Positions 42,413 through 52,002 of a DNA stretch of 64,000 nt are shown one piece after another. The notes beneath the pieces are model-generated. The model saw only the letters and a program-made list of their open reading frames with translations. It was not told the origin of the DNA and did no database searches. The DNA is taken from positions 268,694-332,693 of the forward strand of contig PMTV01000014.1 in NCBI GenBank assembly GCA_003167215.1, given 5' to 3'. Both the position numbers and the translations under genes were made by a program. Positions within the stretch are counted from its first letter, which is position 1, and every line of letters starts with the position of its first letter. This DNA comes from Acidobacteriota bacterium (GTDB lineage Bacteria > Acidobacteriota > Terriglobia > Acidiferrales > UBA7541).

Positions 42413-42739
42413 TCAGACGGAGGCGGGAAGAAATTCGTAGCGCTCAATACGGGCGGCGATGCCGCGACGCCCCTTTTGTTCCTCCACGCGCAAGACGCGC
42501 GCGTAGCAACGGATGTGAACGTCGCCGGCAAGCGTGATCTGCTGCGGCAGCGTTAGGACAAACTCGATCGGGCTGCCGGCCTCCACGATCGCTTCCATCA
42601 CGAAGTAGAGACCGCGGAAGCTAACGTCGCGCGTTTCTCCCTGCTTCTCGAGGATGCCGCTTTCCGCCGTGAAACGAACCTTCATGGGCAGCATCATCGA
42701 AAATCTTCGTGCGGCGCGGCGCTCAACAGCGGATTCCAT
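42413..42739 (-). CDS. PilZ-domain protein (candidate c-di-GMP binder)
   Basis: 108 residues from the ATG at 42739 (GGAGGG, 4 bases); other in-frame starts exist upstream. The PilZ signature is seen as ERRAARRFSMMLPMKVRF (RxxxR-type arginines) and TRDVSFRGLYFVME, the usual D/N-x-S-x-x-G box. Such single-domain proteins act as c-di-GMP adaptors for motility or exopolysaccharide. The consensus D/NxSxxG reads DVSFRG, so ligand binding is plausible. Confidence 0.82.
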   Translation of the reverse strand: MESAVERRAARRFSMMLPMKVRFTAESGILEKQGETRDVSFRGLYFVMEAIVEAGSPIEFVLTLPQQITLAGDVHIRCYARVLRVEEQKGRRGIAARIERYEFLPASV

Positions 42740-42897
42740 CAACCCTCCAGCGAACATGTCCGCTTTGGCCAAAGCTACCACTGCGGAGCGTCTGCCGCAA
42801 CGAGTTTCAGGGCCTACTCGAGCGGCATAGCGTGCTTCACTTCTTTTGGCCTTTGCGCTGCACAAAACTCTCCATTACACTCGCCAGACCTAAGAAC

Positions 42898-43566
42898 ATG
42901 GCGGAGATATTCCATCGCAGTTTTTTTCTCAAAGGGCAGAACGGCCGAATCGAGGCGACGCTCTGGACAACGCCGCAAGCGCACCCGCCTCTAGCAGCTG
43001 TTGTATGCCACCCCCATCCACTCTTTGGCGGCACGATGCACAACAAAGTGGTGTTCCAGACGGCGAAGACGCTTCATCGCCGTGGTGTACCGGTGCTGCG
43101 ATTCAACTTTCGGGGAACCGGATTGAGCGAGGGGGTGCATGATCACGGCGTGGGCGAACGCGAAGACGTTCGCACTGGGCTGGATTACCTGGCGGAAGAA
43201 TTCCCCGGGCTCCCGATTCTGCTGGCGGGATTCAGTTTTGGTTCCTGGGTAGGCCTGCAAGTTGGTTGCGAAGATAGTCGCGTGACGGATCTAGTGGGTC
43301 TTGGAGTTCCCGTGGATAAAACCGACATTACGTTTTTGCGCGCGTGCACGAAACCAAAGCTCTTGGTACAAGGCGCTAACGATCAGTTTGGATCACGAGG
43401 AAATCTGGAAAGGCTTTTCCACTCAATGCCGGAGCCCAAAGAACTGGTGTTCGTCGATAACGGAGATCATTTTTTCAGCGGGCATCTGGACGAAATGGCT
43501 GCGGCAATCGACGCATGGCTCATCAAAGCGCATCCGGGGTTGTTCAGAGAACCTGCGAGTCTCTAA
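42898..43566 (+). CDS. Alpha/beta hydrolase
   Basis: 222 residues from the ATG at 42898. It has the oxyanion HPHPLFGGTMHNKV, the strand VPVLRFNFRGTGLSEG, a nucleophile elbow GFSFGS (Ser near 106), an acid Asp in GANDQFGSRG and a late His in VDNGDHFFSG. This matches the small COG2945-type hydrolases, whose natural substrate is unknown. It overlaps the stop of the convergent aldo/keto reductase by four bases. Confidence 0.85.
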   Translation: MAEIFHRSFFLKGQNGRIEATLWTTPQAHPPLAAVVCHPHPLFGGTMHNKVVFQTAKTLHRRGVPVLRFNFRGTGLSEGVHDHGVGEREDVRTGLDYLAEEFPGLPILLAGFSFGSWVGLQVGCEDSRVTDLVGLGVPVDKTDITFLRACTKPKLLVQGANDQFGSRGNLERLFHSMPEPKELVFVDNGDHFFSGHLDEMAAAIDAWLIKAHPGLFREPASL

Positions 43567-44702
43567 CCTCTCGATTCGAACAATTTTAGAAATTGCTCAC
43601 GCGAGGCCGGCTCCACAGCAACGAGACTCAGGTTTTTGTTCACATGAGCGACTTGGCTCATTCCGACCAGCGCGGTGGTCAGTCCGGGAACGGAACGCGC
43701 AAATTGCAGAGCAAGAGTAGAGTTTTCCTTTGATCCGAGCGCGGTGGCGACAAACGGAGGCAGATTTTTCGCGAGCTGCCCTTGCAGAAGCGCCGCGCTT
43801 GTTATCAGCGAGATTCCCAGCTTACGCGCAGCCTGGACCATTGGGACGGGCTTGCCGTCGATCATTTGATTCGGCCGCGTTAGCGCTTCAGGCATGGCCA
43901 GGTTGAACGGCAGCTGCACAAACCGAAAATGATGTGCGGCTCCGGCGACTTCGCCGGCGATTCCAGCCATCTCTTCGAGCGAAAGATAGCCGGCGGATTT
44001 CGGATCTTCTCGAAATGAATTCCAGGTGGCCATGCCATAGGTTCGGATTTTTTTCTCAGCGACGGCCGTTTCCAGAAAAGTGAACGCCGCGCGGATGCGC
44101 TGCCGAAATTCCTCTGCTGGAACTTCGCTCAACTGAGTTTCGGGATTATGCAGATAAAAAACGTCAATGGTTTCGACGCCCAAATTGCGCCGGCTCCGTT
44201 CGAGCTGATCGGCCAGGTATGCCGGCGCCATGCAGTGGCATCCAGCGGCAATTTCGTCCACGCGAAAAATTCCGCGCTCAAGGAATTCGTGCGCGAAGTA
44301 CTCGTTGGGATCAGCGGGCATGGCACCATCGGGAGTCAAAAATCCTGCTTTCGTACAAAGAACGATTTCGTCGCGAGAGAAACCTTTTGAGAAAAGTTCT
44401 TTCATAGCGTTGCCCACAGCTCGCTCGCTTCGCTGGAAACGGTAATTGATAGCTGAATCGATCACATTGCAACCGCTTTCGACGGCGGAAACCACGGCAT
44501 CGGTGTACGCGCCATCTGTCGCGTCGTCTGCATCGCCAAGATAGGTGCCGATACCGATGGAAGAAAAAACAAGTCCGCCAGGTATCTCGCGGAAGTGGCC
44601 CGCAGCGGAGCGTCCTTGAAAGCGAGCAGCATAGCGCAGCGTGCCTTCAGGAGTAGCGAAGCCGGCCTTGCGTTCCGCGCTGAGGGGTGAAGCAGATGAC
44701 AT
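43563..44702 (-). CDS. Aldo/keto reductase
   Basis: 379 residues from the ATG at 44702 (SD GAGAGG). AKR landmarks: GIGTYLGDADDATDGAYTDA near the start, the NVIDSAINYRFQRSERAVG segment (catalytic Asp and Tyr), EIVLCTKAG (Lys), DVFYLHNPE (His), and a late SVPGLTTALVGMSQ. The insertion around FLTPDGAMPADPNEYFA is characteristic of a subgroup with extended loops. Substrate unknown. Confidence 0.87.
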   Translation of the reverse strand: MSSASPLSAERKAGFATPEGTLRYAARFQGRSAAGHFREIPGGLVFSSIGIGTYLGDADDATDGAYTDAVVSAVESGCNVIDSAINYRFQRSERAVGNAMKELFSKGFSRDEIVLCTKAGFLTPDGAMPADPNEYFAHEFLERGIFRVDEIAAGCHCMAPAYLADQLERSRRNLGVETIDVFYLHNPETQLSEVPAEEFRQRIRAAFTFLETAVAEKKIRTYGMATWNSFREDPKSAGYLSLEEMAGIAGEVAGAAHHFRFVQLPFNLAMPEALTRPNQMIDGKPVPMVQAARKLGISLITSAALLQGQLAKNLPPFVATALGSKENSTLALQFARSVPGLTTALVGMSQVAHVNKNLSLVAVEPASREQFLKLFESRG

Positions 44703-44783
44703 CAAGCCTCTCTTTTCACGGCGAGCGTTGTGAACTCGCGCAGTATATCAAAACGCTTGCGAATGGCGAGAAATCGGGCGTTC

Positions 44784-46091
44784 TTACTTCGCCTGTTCGG
44801 GTTCTCCTGCCAGACCCTGCGCGACGAGCAATTCGCGCGCTTCGAACCGTAGCTTTGGCAACCGGCGCCAAAAAAGAAAACCGCCCGCCATCGCTCCAAT
44901 TCCGCCGATTGCTACGGTCCATGGAGCGCCGATACTATCCGCAAGCACTCCAGCAAACAACGCTCCCATGGGAGCCATGCCCATGAACATCATGGTATAG
45001 ACGGCCATGGCGCGCCCCCGCAGTTCATCTGGAACCATGGCTTGAATCATCGTGTTCGAGCTCGACATCTGCAGCATGACGGAGTACCCCACTGGAACGA
45101 GCAGTATCGCGGAGAGCAAGAACCATCTTGAAAAGGAAAACAGAACGAGACTGGCTCCGAAAGCTATCGCGGAAAAAGCGATCCAACGGCCGAGGCCATG
45201 AACTCCGCGGCGCATGGCAAGAGTGAGCGCTCCCAACAAGGCTCCCACTCCGCTAGCGCCCATCAGAACACCCAGCGCGCGCGCACCACCGTGCAGAACT
45301 CGATCGGCAAAAATCGGCATCAACACGGAATAGGGTACAGCGACCAAACTGACGAGCCCGATGAGCAGCATGATGGCCATGATGGGCGCGGTGCGGCGCA
45401 CGAACCGAAAACCTTCGGCGATGTGCTCTATGGGCGTGGCCTGTTTCGAGACGGCACGCATAGGCCCGAGCTTCATCAGCAGCAGACCGATGATGACAGC
45501 GATGTAGCTGACGGCGTTGGCGAAGAAGCACCAACCTTCGCCGATCCATGCTACGAGCAAACCCGCTATGGCCGGGCCGATTACGCGGGCGCCATTGAAC
45601 ATGGAGGAATTCAAGGCGATCGCATTCATTAAATCTTCGCGACCGACCATATCGATCAGAAACGATTGTCTGGCCGGAATGTCGAATGCATTTACGGCGC
45701 CGAGCAACGCTGCGAGCACGACAATCTCCCAGACGGCGACGATATGGAGAAGAGTAAGGATTGCAAGGAAGCAAGCAAGGATCATCGACACGATCTGAGT
45801 GCCGATGACGATGCGATGGCGATTCCAACGATCTGCGGCCAACCCTCCGATTGGAGCAAGCAGGAATACGGGAATCTGCCCCGCAAAGCCCACGACGCCG
45901 AGAAGGAGCGACGATCCCGTCAAGCGATAAACGAGCCAAGCCTGCGCTACGTTTTGCATCCAGGTGCCGATGAGCGAAATCATTTGTCCGCTGAAGAAAA
46001 GCTGGAAGTTGCGATGGCGAAGCGAACGGACCATCGCGCGAGCGCGTGAACGGCTTTCGGGGTCTGTGTTCTGCAGGCGCGATTTCGACAT
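44784..46091 (-). CDS. MFS transporter, EntS-like
   Basis: 435 residues with about twelve TM helices. Opening RNFQLFFSGQMISLIGTWMQ and WLVYRLTGSSLLLGVVGFAG are typical of the enterobactin-exporter-like (DUF894/MFS_3) group; the loop GGLAADRWNRHRIVIGTQ is the MFS A-motif. The ATG has no strong SD. Neighbours give no clue to the cargo. It could export a siderophore or drug, which is inference from the subgroup. Confidence 0.87.
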   Translation of the reverse strand: MSKSRLQNTDPESRSRARAMVRSLRHRNFQLFFSGQMISLIGTWMQNVAQAWLVYRLTGSSLLLGVVGFAGQIPVFLLAPIGGLAADRWNRHRIVIGTQIVSMILACFLAILTLLHIVAVWEIVVLAALLGAVNAFDIPARQSFLIDMVGREDLMNAIALNSSMFNGARVIGPAIAGLLVAWIGEGWCFFANAVSYIAVIIGLLLMKLGPMRAVSKQATPIEHIAEGFRFVRRTAPIMAIMLLIGLVSLVAVPYSVLMPIFADRVLHGGARALGVLMGASGVGALLGALTLAMRRGVHGLGRWIAFSAIAFGASLVLFSFSRWFLLSAILLVPVGYSVMLQMSSSNTMIQAMVPDELRGRAMAVYTMMFMGMAPMGALFAGVLADSIGAPWTVAIGGIGAMAGGFLFWRRLPKLRFEARELLVAQGLAGEPEQAK

Positions 46092-46178
46092 CCGGTTAAT
46101 TGTACGACGTAATCGGCAGCATTGTTTTCGATTGGTTTACGTTTCAACCCCGGGATAAGAGCCAATAGATGTGAAGGA

Positions 46179-47453
46179 TTACGATCGAGGCTGTGGGCTC
46201 GATTTGACCGGCGCGAGCAGCCGGCCGCAGGCTCGCAAAATGCGCCGATATGGCCAGGCGCCGCCGCGAAAAAGAATCTCTCCATCACGAGGCTTCGAAT
46301 AGAACCATCGCGAGATCAGCGCCAGATGTTCGGCTAATTCTGCGGGCGCGGACTTCAGTCCATATCGCGGGCGATAGGCCACCGGCAGATCCGCCGGCCC
46401 GGCGGCGGAATCCGGCAAATTATTTGGCATCTCGGGTTCGGAACCACGGACACTTTCGGCGGAGTGTTTCTTGTGATGGGTTGATTTTTCTTGATCTGCT
46501 CGCGCCTGCGGCTCCAAGACTTTTCTCAAGATGCCTTCCACCGACTTTGGCTCGCTGGATAGTTCCCCGAAACGCAGGAATAAAGGCTCAGTGAGGATTC
46601 CTGCTAGAGCTGGGAACGCTACGATTGTTTTCTCTTCGGCGCCGCGCTGCAAGATTACGGCGTCAATTTCTTCGATTCGACGCGTCAACTCTCCCCACCC
46701 TCGCAATGTAGCCGAAACTTTGTCCAGGCGCTTGTGGAGCGCGGCAGCCCGCTCGAAATCCAGGGCTTCGCTGGCGGTTTCGCGTTGGCCTGCGATTTCC
46801 CTGGTTAGGAATGAGCCCGCCGTTTCCAAAGTTTCGAGAACGCGGCCGACCTCGACGTCGTATTCCTGATTCGAGCATCCGGCGAAGCATGGCGCGAGGC
46901 ACATCTTCATCTCGGAGTAAATGCAGCCTGGAAATTCGGGATCGCGACGGATTTTGATCTGACAGCGGCGCATTTTGAAAAGATCAAGAAAGGATTCGCT
47001 GAATGTTTCGGCCGATCGGCGTGAAGAAAAGGGTCCAAAGTAGAATCCGCCGTCCGCGCGGATTCGGCGAGTCACGTAACATCGCGGGTATTCGTTGCTA
47101 AGATTGACTTTCAGCAGCGCGGGCGGGCGCAAGCGCATGAAGTCCCGATAACGATGCGGAAAGCTTTTCCGGGCCTGTTCGTACATCGCAAGAGTCTGTT
47201 CGAACTTCGATCCGGTAAAACGATAACGAATGCCCACGGCCACATCGCGGAGATTCAGACGCTTAGAAAGGGTTTCGGGCGCGCGCAGCAGCCGTTCCGC
47301 AGCGCGCCGAATATCCGCTGTGCGCGCTAGATACGGCTGAGCTTTTTCGTCTTTCATTTCAAGCAAGAGAACGCCGGGACGAGCAGGCAACGAGGCGAAA
47401 AAATCCGCGTCTAGCTCCGGCGCGAAGCGCTGTCCGCAATCCAGTTCCAGCAT
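46179..47453 (-). CDS. UvrC-like protein lacking the C-terminal nuclease half
   Basis: 424 residues resembling only the first two-thirds of UvrC. The region near 25-115 corresponds to the GIY-YIG domain, but the signature is degenerate (PGVLLLEMKDEKAQPYLART in place of PGVY...YVGKAK). The Cys-rich part FYFGPFSSRRSAE and CIYSEMKMCLAPCFAGC, and the UVR helix SEALDFERAAALHKRL (near 225), are well preserved. No RNase H-like domain or HhH pair follows; the tail is Lys/Ser/Pro-rich. It is probably not a full excinuclease subunit. Exonuclease-cho-like repair or a regulatory paralogue are possible. Confidence 0.8.
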   Translation of the reverse strand: MLELDCGQRFAPELDADFFASLPARPGVLLLEMKDEKAQPYLARTADIRRAAERLLRAPETLSKRLNLRDVAVGIRYRFTGSKFEQTLAMYEQARKSFPHRYRDFMRLRPPALLKVNLSNEYPRCYVTRRIRADGGFYFGPFSSRRSAETFSESFLDLFKMRRCQIKIRRDPEFPGCIYSEMKMCLAPCFAGCSNQEYDVEVGRVLETLETAGSFLTREIAGQRETASEALDFERAAALHKRLDKVSATLRGWGELTRRIEEIDAVILQRGAEEKTIVAFPALAGILTEPLFLRFGELSSEPKSVEGILRKVLEPQARADQEKSTHHKKHSAESVRGSEPEMPNNLPDSAAGPADLPVAYRPRYGLKSAPAELAEHLALISRWFYSKPRDGEILFRGGAWPYRRILRACGRLLAPVKSSPQPRS

Positions 47454-47509
47454 GGAGACAAGAATACACTGAGGAGCAACGCAAGCGAGAATCGCGCGTT
47501 CTTCTTTGT

Positions 47510-48655
47510 CTAGTACGCTTTCAAGACCAAAGAGGAGATGACCAGCCGCTGGATTTCGCTGGTGCCTTCGTAAATTTCGGTGATGCGCGCATCGCGGTAG
47601 TTGCGTTCGACCGGATATTCGCGGCTATAGCCGTAGCCGCCATGTATCTGGATAGCTTTGTGCGTCACGCGCGTGGACATCTCGCTGGCGAAGAGTTTCG
47701 CGATGGAAGCTTCCATGGTGAATCTCGCGCCGGAGTCTTGCTTCCACGCTGCGCGGCGCGCGAGCAAACGAGCGGCGTCTAATTCGGTGGCCATATCGGC
47801 AAGCATGAACTGAATGGCCTGAAAATCGGCGATGGGATGGCCGAAAGCCTGGCGCTGCTGCGCGTAGGAAAGCGCCGCCTCGAAAGCGCCTTGTGCAATT
47901 CCCGTTGCTTGCGCAGCAATGCCGATGCGGCCGCCGTCAAGCGTAGAAAGCGCAACTTTGTAACCTTCGCCTTCGTTGCCGATACGATTGGCGACAGGGA
48001 CTTCGCAATCGGAGAACGAAAGCTCCGTGCAAGCCGTGGCGTGAACGCCCAGTTTCTTCTCTTCCTTGCCCACCGCAAAGCCCCGCGTTCCCTTTTCCAC
48101 CACCAACGCAGTAATTCCCTTTTCGCCTTTCTCCGGCTGCGTGTTGACGTACACGAGCGCGGCATCGGCGGCGCCGCCATTGGTGATCCACGCTTTGGTC
48201 CCGTTGACTACGTAAGCATCGCCTTTGCGCACCGCTTTAGTCGCGAGCGCCGCCGCGTTTGATCCGGCTTGAGGTTCGGTGAGCGCGTAGCATCCGATTT
48301 TTTCTCCGCGCGCATAGGGAACGAGGAATTTCTGCTTTTGCTCATCGGTGCCAAAACGGTAGATCGGGTCGCAGTAGAGCGAGTTTTGAACGGAAAGAAT
48401 GGTGCCGGTGGAAGCGCAAACGCGAGAAATTTCCTCGATCACGATAGCATAGCTGACGTGATCCATCCCCGCGCCGCCATAATTTTCCGGTACGGCGATG
48501 CCAGTAAGTCCCAGCTCCGCCGCTTTCTTGAAGGTGTCGAGCGGAAAGCGGCCGGTTTCATCGATTTCCTTTGCATGCGGTTTCACTTCCGCTTCGGCAA
48601 ATTCCCGCACACTGCGCAGCAGTAGTTGTTGTTCTTCGGTGAGATCAAGATTCAC
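47510..48655 (-). CDS. Acyl-CoA dehydrogenase
   Basis: 381 residues from the GTG at 48655, chosen for its AGGAGG SD at 7 bases; an in-frame ATG 11 codons upstream has none. LTEEQQLLLRSVREFAEAEV starts the N-terminal helical domain; YALTEPQAGSNAAAL and TKAWITNGG are the FAD/substrate middle-domain signatures; QAFGHPIADFQAIQF and YGGYGYSREYPVERNYRDAR (as HGGYGYSREYPVER) define the C-terminal part, with the catalytic Glu in ITEIYEGTSEIQR. A short- or branched-chain enzyme is most likely. Beta-oxidation or amino acid catabolism. Confidence 0.92.
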   Translation of the reverse strand: MNLDLTEEQQLLLRSVREFAEAEVKPHAKEIDETGRFPLDTFKKAAELGLTGIAVPENYGGAGMDHVSYAIVIEEISRVCASTGTILSVQNSLYCDPIYRFGTDEQKQKFLVPYARGEKIGCYALTEPQAGSNAAALATKAVRKGDAYVVNGTKAWITNGGAADAALVYVNTQPEKGEKGITALVVEKGTRGFAVGKEEKKLGVHATACTELSFSDCEVPVANRIGNEGEGYKVALSTLDGGRIGIAAQATGIAQGAFEAALSYAQQRQAFGHPIADFQAIQFMLADMATELDAARLLARRAAWKQDSGARFTMEASIAKLFASEMSTRVTHKAIQIHGGYGYSREYPVERNYRDARITEIYEGTSEIQRLVISSLVLKAY

Positions 48656-48733
48656 GCGACTGCCTCCTGCAAAATTCAGAGACTTCAAGAATACAAATTC
48701 TAGGCTGCGTTCCGGGATTAAGAAAGGACAATC

Positions 48734-49213
48734 CTACGCGAGGGCTTTTCGGAGCTTTTCGTAGGTGGTGGCAAGATCTTCGGGTTCGACGCGAGTCTCG
48801 CCCACGACGGTCATGAAATTCGCGTCGCCGGCCCAGCGAGGCAGAACGTGGAGGTGCAAGTGCCCAGTGACACCAGCACCCGCTGCGCGGCCGAGATTCA
48901 TGCCGAGGTTGTAGCCCTGAGGATGATAAATTTTCTCGAGGGCGGTGTGGACGCGTTGCGAAAGGCGCATCATTTCCGCAAGTGTTTCAGGGTCGGCTGC
49001 CGAAAGATCGGCCACGTGAGCGTAAGGAACAACCATCACATGGCCGGTGGTGTACGGGTACCGATTGAGGATTACAAAATTCTTCACGCCGCGCAGAATA
49101 ATTTGGGTTTTCACATCATCATCAGCGGCGACGGCGGCGCAAAAAATACAGCCTTCGTCTTTCGACGCGTCGGCGATGTAACGATAGCGCCACGGCGTCC
49201 ACAGATAATCCAT
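48734..49213 (-). CDS. HIT-family nucleotide hydrolase/transferase
   Basis: 159 residues. The histidine triad reads HLHLHVLPRW (near 117), with CIFCAAVA in a zinc-like N-terminal CxxC and the NRYPYTTGHVMVVPYAHVAD strand. Members act on AMP-linked nucleotides (Ap4A, AMP-lysine). Start ATG lies 5 bases after the HU gene stop, so the two are coupled. Confidence 0.9.
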   Translation of the reverse strand: MDYLWTPWRYRYIADASKDEGCIFCAAVAADDDVKTQIILRGVKNFVILNRYPYTTGHVMVVPYAHVADLSAADPETLAEMMRLSQRVHTALEKIYHPQGYNLGMNLGRAAGAGVTGHLHLHVLPRWAGDANFMTVVGETRVEPEDLATTYEKLRKALA

Positions 49214-49218
49214 TCCGC

Positions 49219-49587
49219 TCAGCCCTGGGTGCCAGGTCCGGACGACCCTGCGGGAGCGCCGCCTGGACGCGGATGGTTCACGAAGTCCTTCAGCTCTTTG
49301 CTGGGTTTGAAGAACGGAATTTTCTTCGGGGGAACTTCCACTTTCGCACCGGTTTTCGGATTGCGTCCGGTGCGACCGCGACGCTCGCGCGTGCGGAAAC
49401 TTCCGAAACCACGAATCTCGATTTTATCGTCAGACTGGAGGGCGCCAATGATGCTCTCGAAAATGGTCTCGACGACCGCCTCGGCTTCTTTGCGAGGCAG
49501 TTCGGTGATACGGGTGACCTCTTCCACGAGATCAGCCTTCGTCATCGTATGATCTTTTTTCTCGTGCTCTCCCGCAGCCTCTGCCAT
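49219..49587 (-). CDS. HU/IHF-family DNA-binding protein
   Basis: 122 residues from the ATG at 49587 (SD AGAGGAGG, 10 bases); an ATG 14 codons later (49545) would give a canonical 108-residue start MTKADLVEEV but lacks an SD. Core signatures: RKEAEAVVETIFESIIGALQ and the GFGSFRTRERRGRTGRNPKT arm (GRNPKTG). The C terminus is extended by a Pro/Gly tail (HPRPGGAPAGSSGPGTQG) instead of ending at the last strand. It bends or wraps DNA; IHF-like or HU-like cannot be settled from the sequence. Confidence 0.9.
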   Translation of the reverse strand: MAEAAGEHEKKDHTMTKADLVEEVTRITELPRKEAEAVVETIFESIIGALQSDDKIEIRGFGSFRTRERRGRTGRNPKTGAKVEVPPKKIPFFKPSKELKDFVNHPRPGGAPAGSSGPGTQG

Positions 49588-49754
49588 CGAATGAGAGCCT
49601 CCTCTCACAACTTTAAGCAATTGTGCGCCGTCTGCGGGCCGGGGCCACACCGCAGGTCTTTGCATATCATCAATCTATCGCAACGTAAATGATTTTTACG
49701 GCGAGGGAAGGCTTTCCCGGGCGGCCGCCCCATGACCCGGCCGGGAATCTGAAA

Positions 49755-51878
49755 CTAAGACGACTGCCGCTTGGCCATGATGGCATCGCCAATCGTAGCG
49801 TTTGGCGACGACTTTGCTGGCTTCGCCGACCGGAATGTTTCGATCTCCTGCCGCTCGACTTGTTTCTGCGCCGCGCGATAGCTCAAGCTGATTTTATGCT
49901 GCTCGGGCTCAATCCGGAGAATCTTGAAATCGTGCTCGCTGCCTGCCACGAGCACGGAAGTGACGCGCGCGCCGCGCGCCGGTTTTTCCTTGTCGCGCTC
50001 GCCCTTCGATTTGCGTTCTTCGATCTCTGAAACATGGCAGAGTCCTTCGATTCCCTCAGCCAATTCCACAAACGCTCCGAAATCGGTCGTCCGCGTGACT
50101 TTTCCTTTCGTCACTTCACCGATCTTGTGTTCCGCGAACCAGTTGGCCCAGATATCTTTTACTTGCTTGATGCCGAGCGAAAGCCGGCGATTTTGCGAGT
50201 CTACCTTTAGAACCTTGGCCTCGATGGCATCGCCCTTCTTGAATTTTTCGCTGGGATGCTTGAGGCGTTCCGTCCAGCTAATGTCGCTGATGTGTATCAA
50301 ACCTTCCATGCCCTCTTCTATTTCGACAAAGGCGCCGAAATCGGCAAGATTGCGGACGCGGCCGTTGACGATTGTGCCTACCGGATATTTTTCCGCAGCG
50401 GCGTTCCACGGGTCAGGCATGGTCTGCTTCAGGCCAAGGGAGATGCGGCGCTGGTCAGTCTTCACTTCGAGAACAGTTACTTCCACGTCATCGCCGGCCT
50501 TCACCATCTTCGACGGGTGCTTGGTGCGCTTCGACCAGCTCATCTCGCTAACGTGTACCAGTCCTTCGACACCGGGTTCGATCTGCACGAACGCGCCATA
50601 ATCCGTGACGCCGACGATTTTCCCTTGCACTCGCGTGCCCACGGCGAATCGTTCAGGAACCGTGGCCCACGGATCGGGCAGCAATTGCTTGCGTCCCAGC
50701 GAGATGCGCTGTTTGTCTTTGTCAAACTTCAGAATTTGTACTTCGATTTCATCGCCAGGCTTGACAATGGAAGAGGGATGCGGCACGCGTCCCCAAACAA
50801 GATCGCTGACGTGGAGCAGCCCATCCATCCCGCCGAGATCCACGAACACGCCGTAGTCAGTTACGTTTTTCACGCGGCCGGTGATAATCGAACCTTCCGA
50901 CAGCGAGGCCATCAACTCATCGCGCTTGGATTTTTGTTCTTCTTCAAGAATCGCGCGGCGGCTGACGACCACATTGCCGCGCTTACGATTCAATTTCAGG
51001 ACGCGGACGTCGATATCGCGATCCTTCCAGGTATCCAGATCGTGCACCGGGCGCAATTCGATTTGTGAAGCCGGTAAGAACGCGCGAACGCCAATATCAA
51101 CTACCAGGCCGCCCTTAATGCGCTCGGTGACTTTGCCAGTAATCGTGGCATGCTCGCGATAGGATTTCTCGGTGCGCTCCCAGACACGCCTTCGGTGCGC
51201 GCGCACGTGCGATAGCAACACGTAGCCGTTCTTCTGCTCGTGCAGTCTTTCGACTTCGATCGTTTGACCCTTGCCAAAATGGATAGGACTTCCTGAGTCA
51301 ACGAATTCCTGCGCCGGTACCAAGCCCTCGAATTTTCCGCCCACGTCCACGATTACGCCCGCGTCTGTTACAGCGAGCACGCGACCATCGAAAATTTCAC
51401 CTTCAGCGGCTACAGGCTCCGGAACTGCGAACTGATCGAGAAGCTGGTCCATCGTTTCGGAAGATTCAGCGGCTTCAGCGGCGTCGCGGCCTTTCATCTC
51501 CGAACCCGTCACGCTTGGCTGCGCAATCTCAGCGATTGGTGCGGCTTCCGTGGAGACGTCGTTCTTCTCGGAAATTTCAGCGGTTGATGCGGAGACGGTC
51601 GCGGAAGGCGCTGCATCTTGCTTGGCCGGAGCGGTAGCATTGGCAGAAGCTGTTTCTTCGACGGCGGCGCCGTCTTTTGCCGGGGAAACCGCGGAATTTT
51701 CCTGCGCGCGAGCTACAGCAGTGGCAGCACCTGTGGAGATTCCCGACGTGGTTAAAGCGGACGGCTTGCGCGAATCGGCCTCCGCGGATGTTCCGTGGTT
51801 GGAATCCTCAGCCACGGGCTCGCCAGAAGCGGCTTCCGGGACGGAAGGTTGGAGATTGGGGTCGTGATCGGGTGACAT
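49755..51878 (-). CDS. rpsA: 30S ribosomal protein S1
   Basis: 707 residues with six S1 domains. Domain 1 starts near 158 (GEIFDGRVLAVTDAGVIVDV), then HATITGKVTERIKGGLVVDI, EGSIITGRVKNVTDYGVFVD, VQGKIVGVTDYGAFVQIEPG, VNGRVRNLADFGAFVEIEEG and a last one interrupted by a Lys/Glu insertion (EIEERKSKGERDKEKP). S1 brings mRNA to the 30S subunit. The first 155 residues are a low-complexity Ala/Glu/Ser/Thr extension not seen in E. coli S1. A good sigma-70 promoter and a leader hairpin precede it. Confidence 0.95.
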   Translation of the reverse strand: MSPDHDPNLQPSVPEAASGEPVAEDSNHGTSAEADSRKPSALTTSGISTGAATAVARAQENSAVSPAKDGAAVEETASANATAPAKQDAAPSATVSASTAEISEKNDVSTEAAPIAEIAQPSVTGSEMKGRDAAEAAESSETMDQLLDQFAVPEPVAAEGEIFDGRVLAVTDAGVIVDVGGKFEGLVPAQEFVDSGSPIHFGKGQTIEVERLHEQKNGYVLLSHVRAHRRRVWERTEKSYREHATITGKVTERIKGGLVVDIGVRAFLPASQIELRPVHDLDTWKDRDIDVRVLKLNRKRGNVVVSRRAILEEEQKSKRDELMASLSEGSIITGRVKNVTDYGVFVDLGGMDGLLHVSDLVWGRVPHPSSIVKPGDEIEVQILKFDKDKQRISLGRKQLLPDPWATVPERFAVGTRVQGKIVGVTDYGAFVQIEPGVEGLVHVSEMSWSKRTKHPSKMVKAGDDVEVTVLEVKTDQRRISLGLKQTMPDPWNAAAEKYPVGTIVNGRVRNLADFGAFVEIEEGMEGLIHISDISWTERLKHPSEKFKKGDAIEAKVLKVDSQNRRLSLGIKQVKDIWANWFAEHKIGEVTKGKVTRTTDFGAFVELAEGIEGLCHVSEIEERKSKGERDKEKPARGARVTSVLVAGSEHDFKILRIEPEQHKISLSYRAAQKQVERQEIETFRSAKPAKSSPNATIGDAIMAKRQSS

Positions 51879-51913
51879 GGAGAGCGGCCTCCGTACGAAT
51901 TCGTGCCCATCTG

Positions 51914-51931
51914 CCGAGAATGAAATCTCGG
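51914..51931 (-). promoter_or_regulatory. Hairpin in the rpsA leader
   Basis: Perfect 6-bp stem CCGAGA / TCTCGG with a 6-base loop, between the predicted rpsA transcript start and the start codon. S1 controls its own translation in E. coli through the rpsA leader; this hairpin is a candidate for such a role. Confidence 0.35.
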
Positions 51932-52002
51932 GTTACTCCACCCTACGGGGTCAGAGCAATGAAGGGGATTCAGCGCCCGCGCTCGACGCTTGTATCGTGA
52001 GG

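Noticed and set aside
49680..49754. Terminator after rpsA
   Set aside because: Several partial GC inverted repeats and a small CGTAAA/TTTACG stem occur, but none combines a clean stem with a T tract.
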